A DNA stretch of 35,830 nucleotides, taken from NCBI GenBank assembly GCA_028291645.1, contig JAQGNU010000017.1, forward strand, positions 1 through 35,830, in the 5' to 3' direction. Shown here piece after piece: positions 35,684 to 35,830 of this stretch. The notes beneath the pieces were generated by a model. It saw nothing but the letters and a program-made list of their open reading frames with translations. It was not told where the DNA came from and searched no databases. The translations under genes were made by a program, and so were the position numbers. This DNA is from Nevskia sp. (GTDB lineage: Bacteria > Pseudomonadota > Gammaproteobacteria > Nevskiales > Nevskiaceae). Each line of letters opens with the position of its first letter. The first letter of the stretch is position 1.

Positions 35684-35830
35684 ATGAAATTCCTGATCCG
35701 CTCTGTACTTCTATTGTTGCTGCTCGGCGTCGCCTATCTGCTGGCTTGGCCGACGCCGGTTGCGCCGGTTGTGTGGACCGCGCCGGCCGCACCATCGAGC
35801 AGCGCTGGGCCGTATGCACTGAACGACCGG
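35684..35830 (+). CDS. N-terminal part of an exported or membrane-anchored protein (3' end outside window)
   Basis: The frame is open from ATG 35684 to the window end (49 codons). The protein begins MKFLIRSVLLLLLLGVAYLL, a signal peptide or membrane anchor, and continues AWPTPVAPVVWTAPAAPSSS then AGPYALNDR. The arrangement of hydrophobic start, VxW and P...GPYAxN is reminiscent of SMP-30/gluconolactonase-like or strictosidine-synthase-like proteins, but too little is present to assign it. GGGAG about 10 nt upstream could be the ribosome binding site. Confidence 0.6.
   Translation, partial: MKFLIRSVLLLLLLGVAYLLAWPTPVAPVVWTAPAAPSSSAGPYALNDR

Overview
The window (about 62-64% GC, very few gaps, many 1-4 nt gene overlaps) is a stretch of core chromosome from a gammaproteobacterium. 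The gene families and their order (mreB...mreCD-mrdA-rodA-mltB-rlpA-dacA-lipB, mlaFEDCB-mlaA in one run, DUF1820, a 1295-residue PurL) suggest a Nevskiales/Xanthomonadales-like lineage. That placement is an inference; no rRNA or tRNA gene is present to test it.

Layout. 1-755: the 3' part of pstB (phosphate import), closed by a strong bidirectional terminator. 824-1705: a small exported WXXGXW-repeat protein diverging from a DUF1820 gene with a good sigma70-type promoter. 1778-6436: a metallo-beta-lactamase-fold hydrolase followed by purL. 6466-7239: a lower-GC gene for a membrane-anchored NERD nuclease-related protein with a zinc finger, probably acquired. 7332-11234 (minus strand): the complete Mla phospholipid-trafficking set, mlaF-E-D-C-B-A. 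11342-22623 (minus strand): lipB, dacA, rlpA, mltB, rodA, mrdA, mreD, mreC, then a DNA-exonuclease-like MBL gene, then mreB. This is the cell-elongation and peptidoglycan cluster, interrupted between mreB and mreC. 22917-28734 (plus strand): gatC, a PepSY-like secreted protein, gatA, gatB, an unknown exported protein, hslO and a SET-domain gene. 28753-30089 (minus strand): an OmpA-like protein and a DUF4398 lipoprotein. 30391-32670 (plus strand): an exported thioredoxin-fold protein and purU. 32775-33779: a second, larger WXXGXW-repeat protein. 33887-35557 (minus strand): a long-chain acyl-CoA synthetase. 35684-end: the start of an exported or membrane-anchored protein.

How the genes work together. 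Most of the window serves the cell envelope. MreBCD, RodA and PBP2 build the elongating sidewall. MltB, RlpA and DacA trim peptidoglycan, and Mla keeps the outer leaflet free of phospholipid. Exported helper proteins (two WXXGXW proteins, the OmpA/DUF4398 pair, the thioredoxin-fold protein) are scattered around. Housekeeping metabolism is represented by PurL and PurU (purine and one-carbon), GatCAB (Gln-/Asn-tRNA formation), LipB (lipoylation) and Hsp33.

Most notable points: (i) an exonuclease-like gene lies inside the mre operon next to a 27-bp tandem duplication of the mreB 3' end, with a new candidate promoter placed before mreC; (ii) a secreted PepSY-like gene lies inside gatCAB; (iii) the compositionally foreign NERD/zinc-finger gene. 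I see no CRISPR array, transposase, integrase, phage gene or obvious defence operon, and I cannot claim a clearly new multi-gene system. The mre/exonuclease arrangement is the best candidate for a second look.
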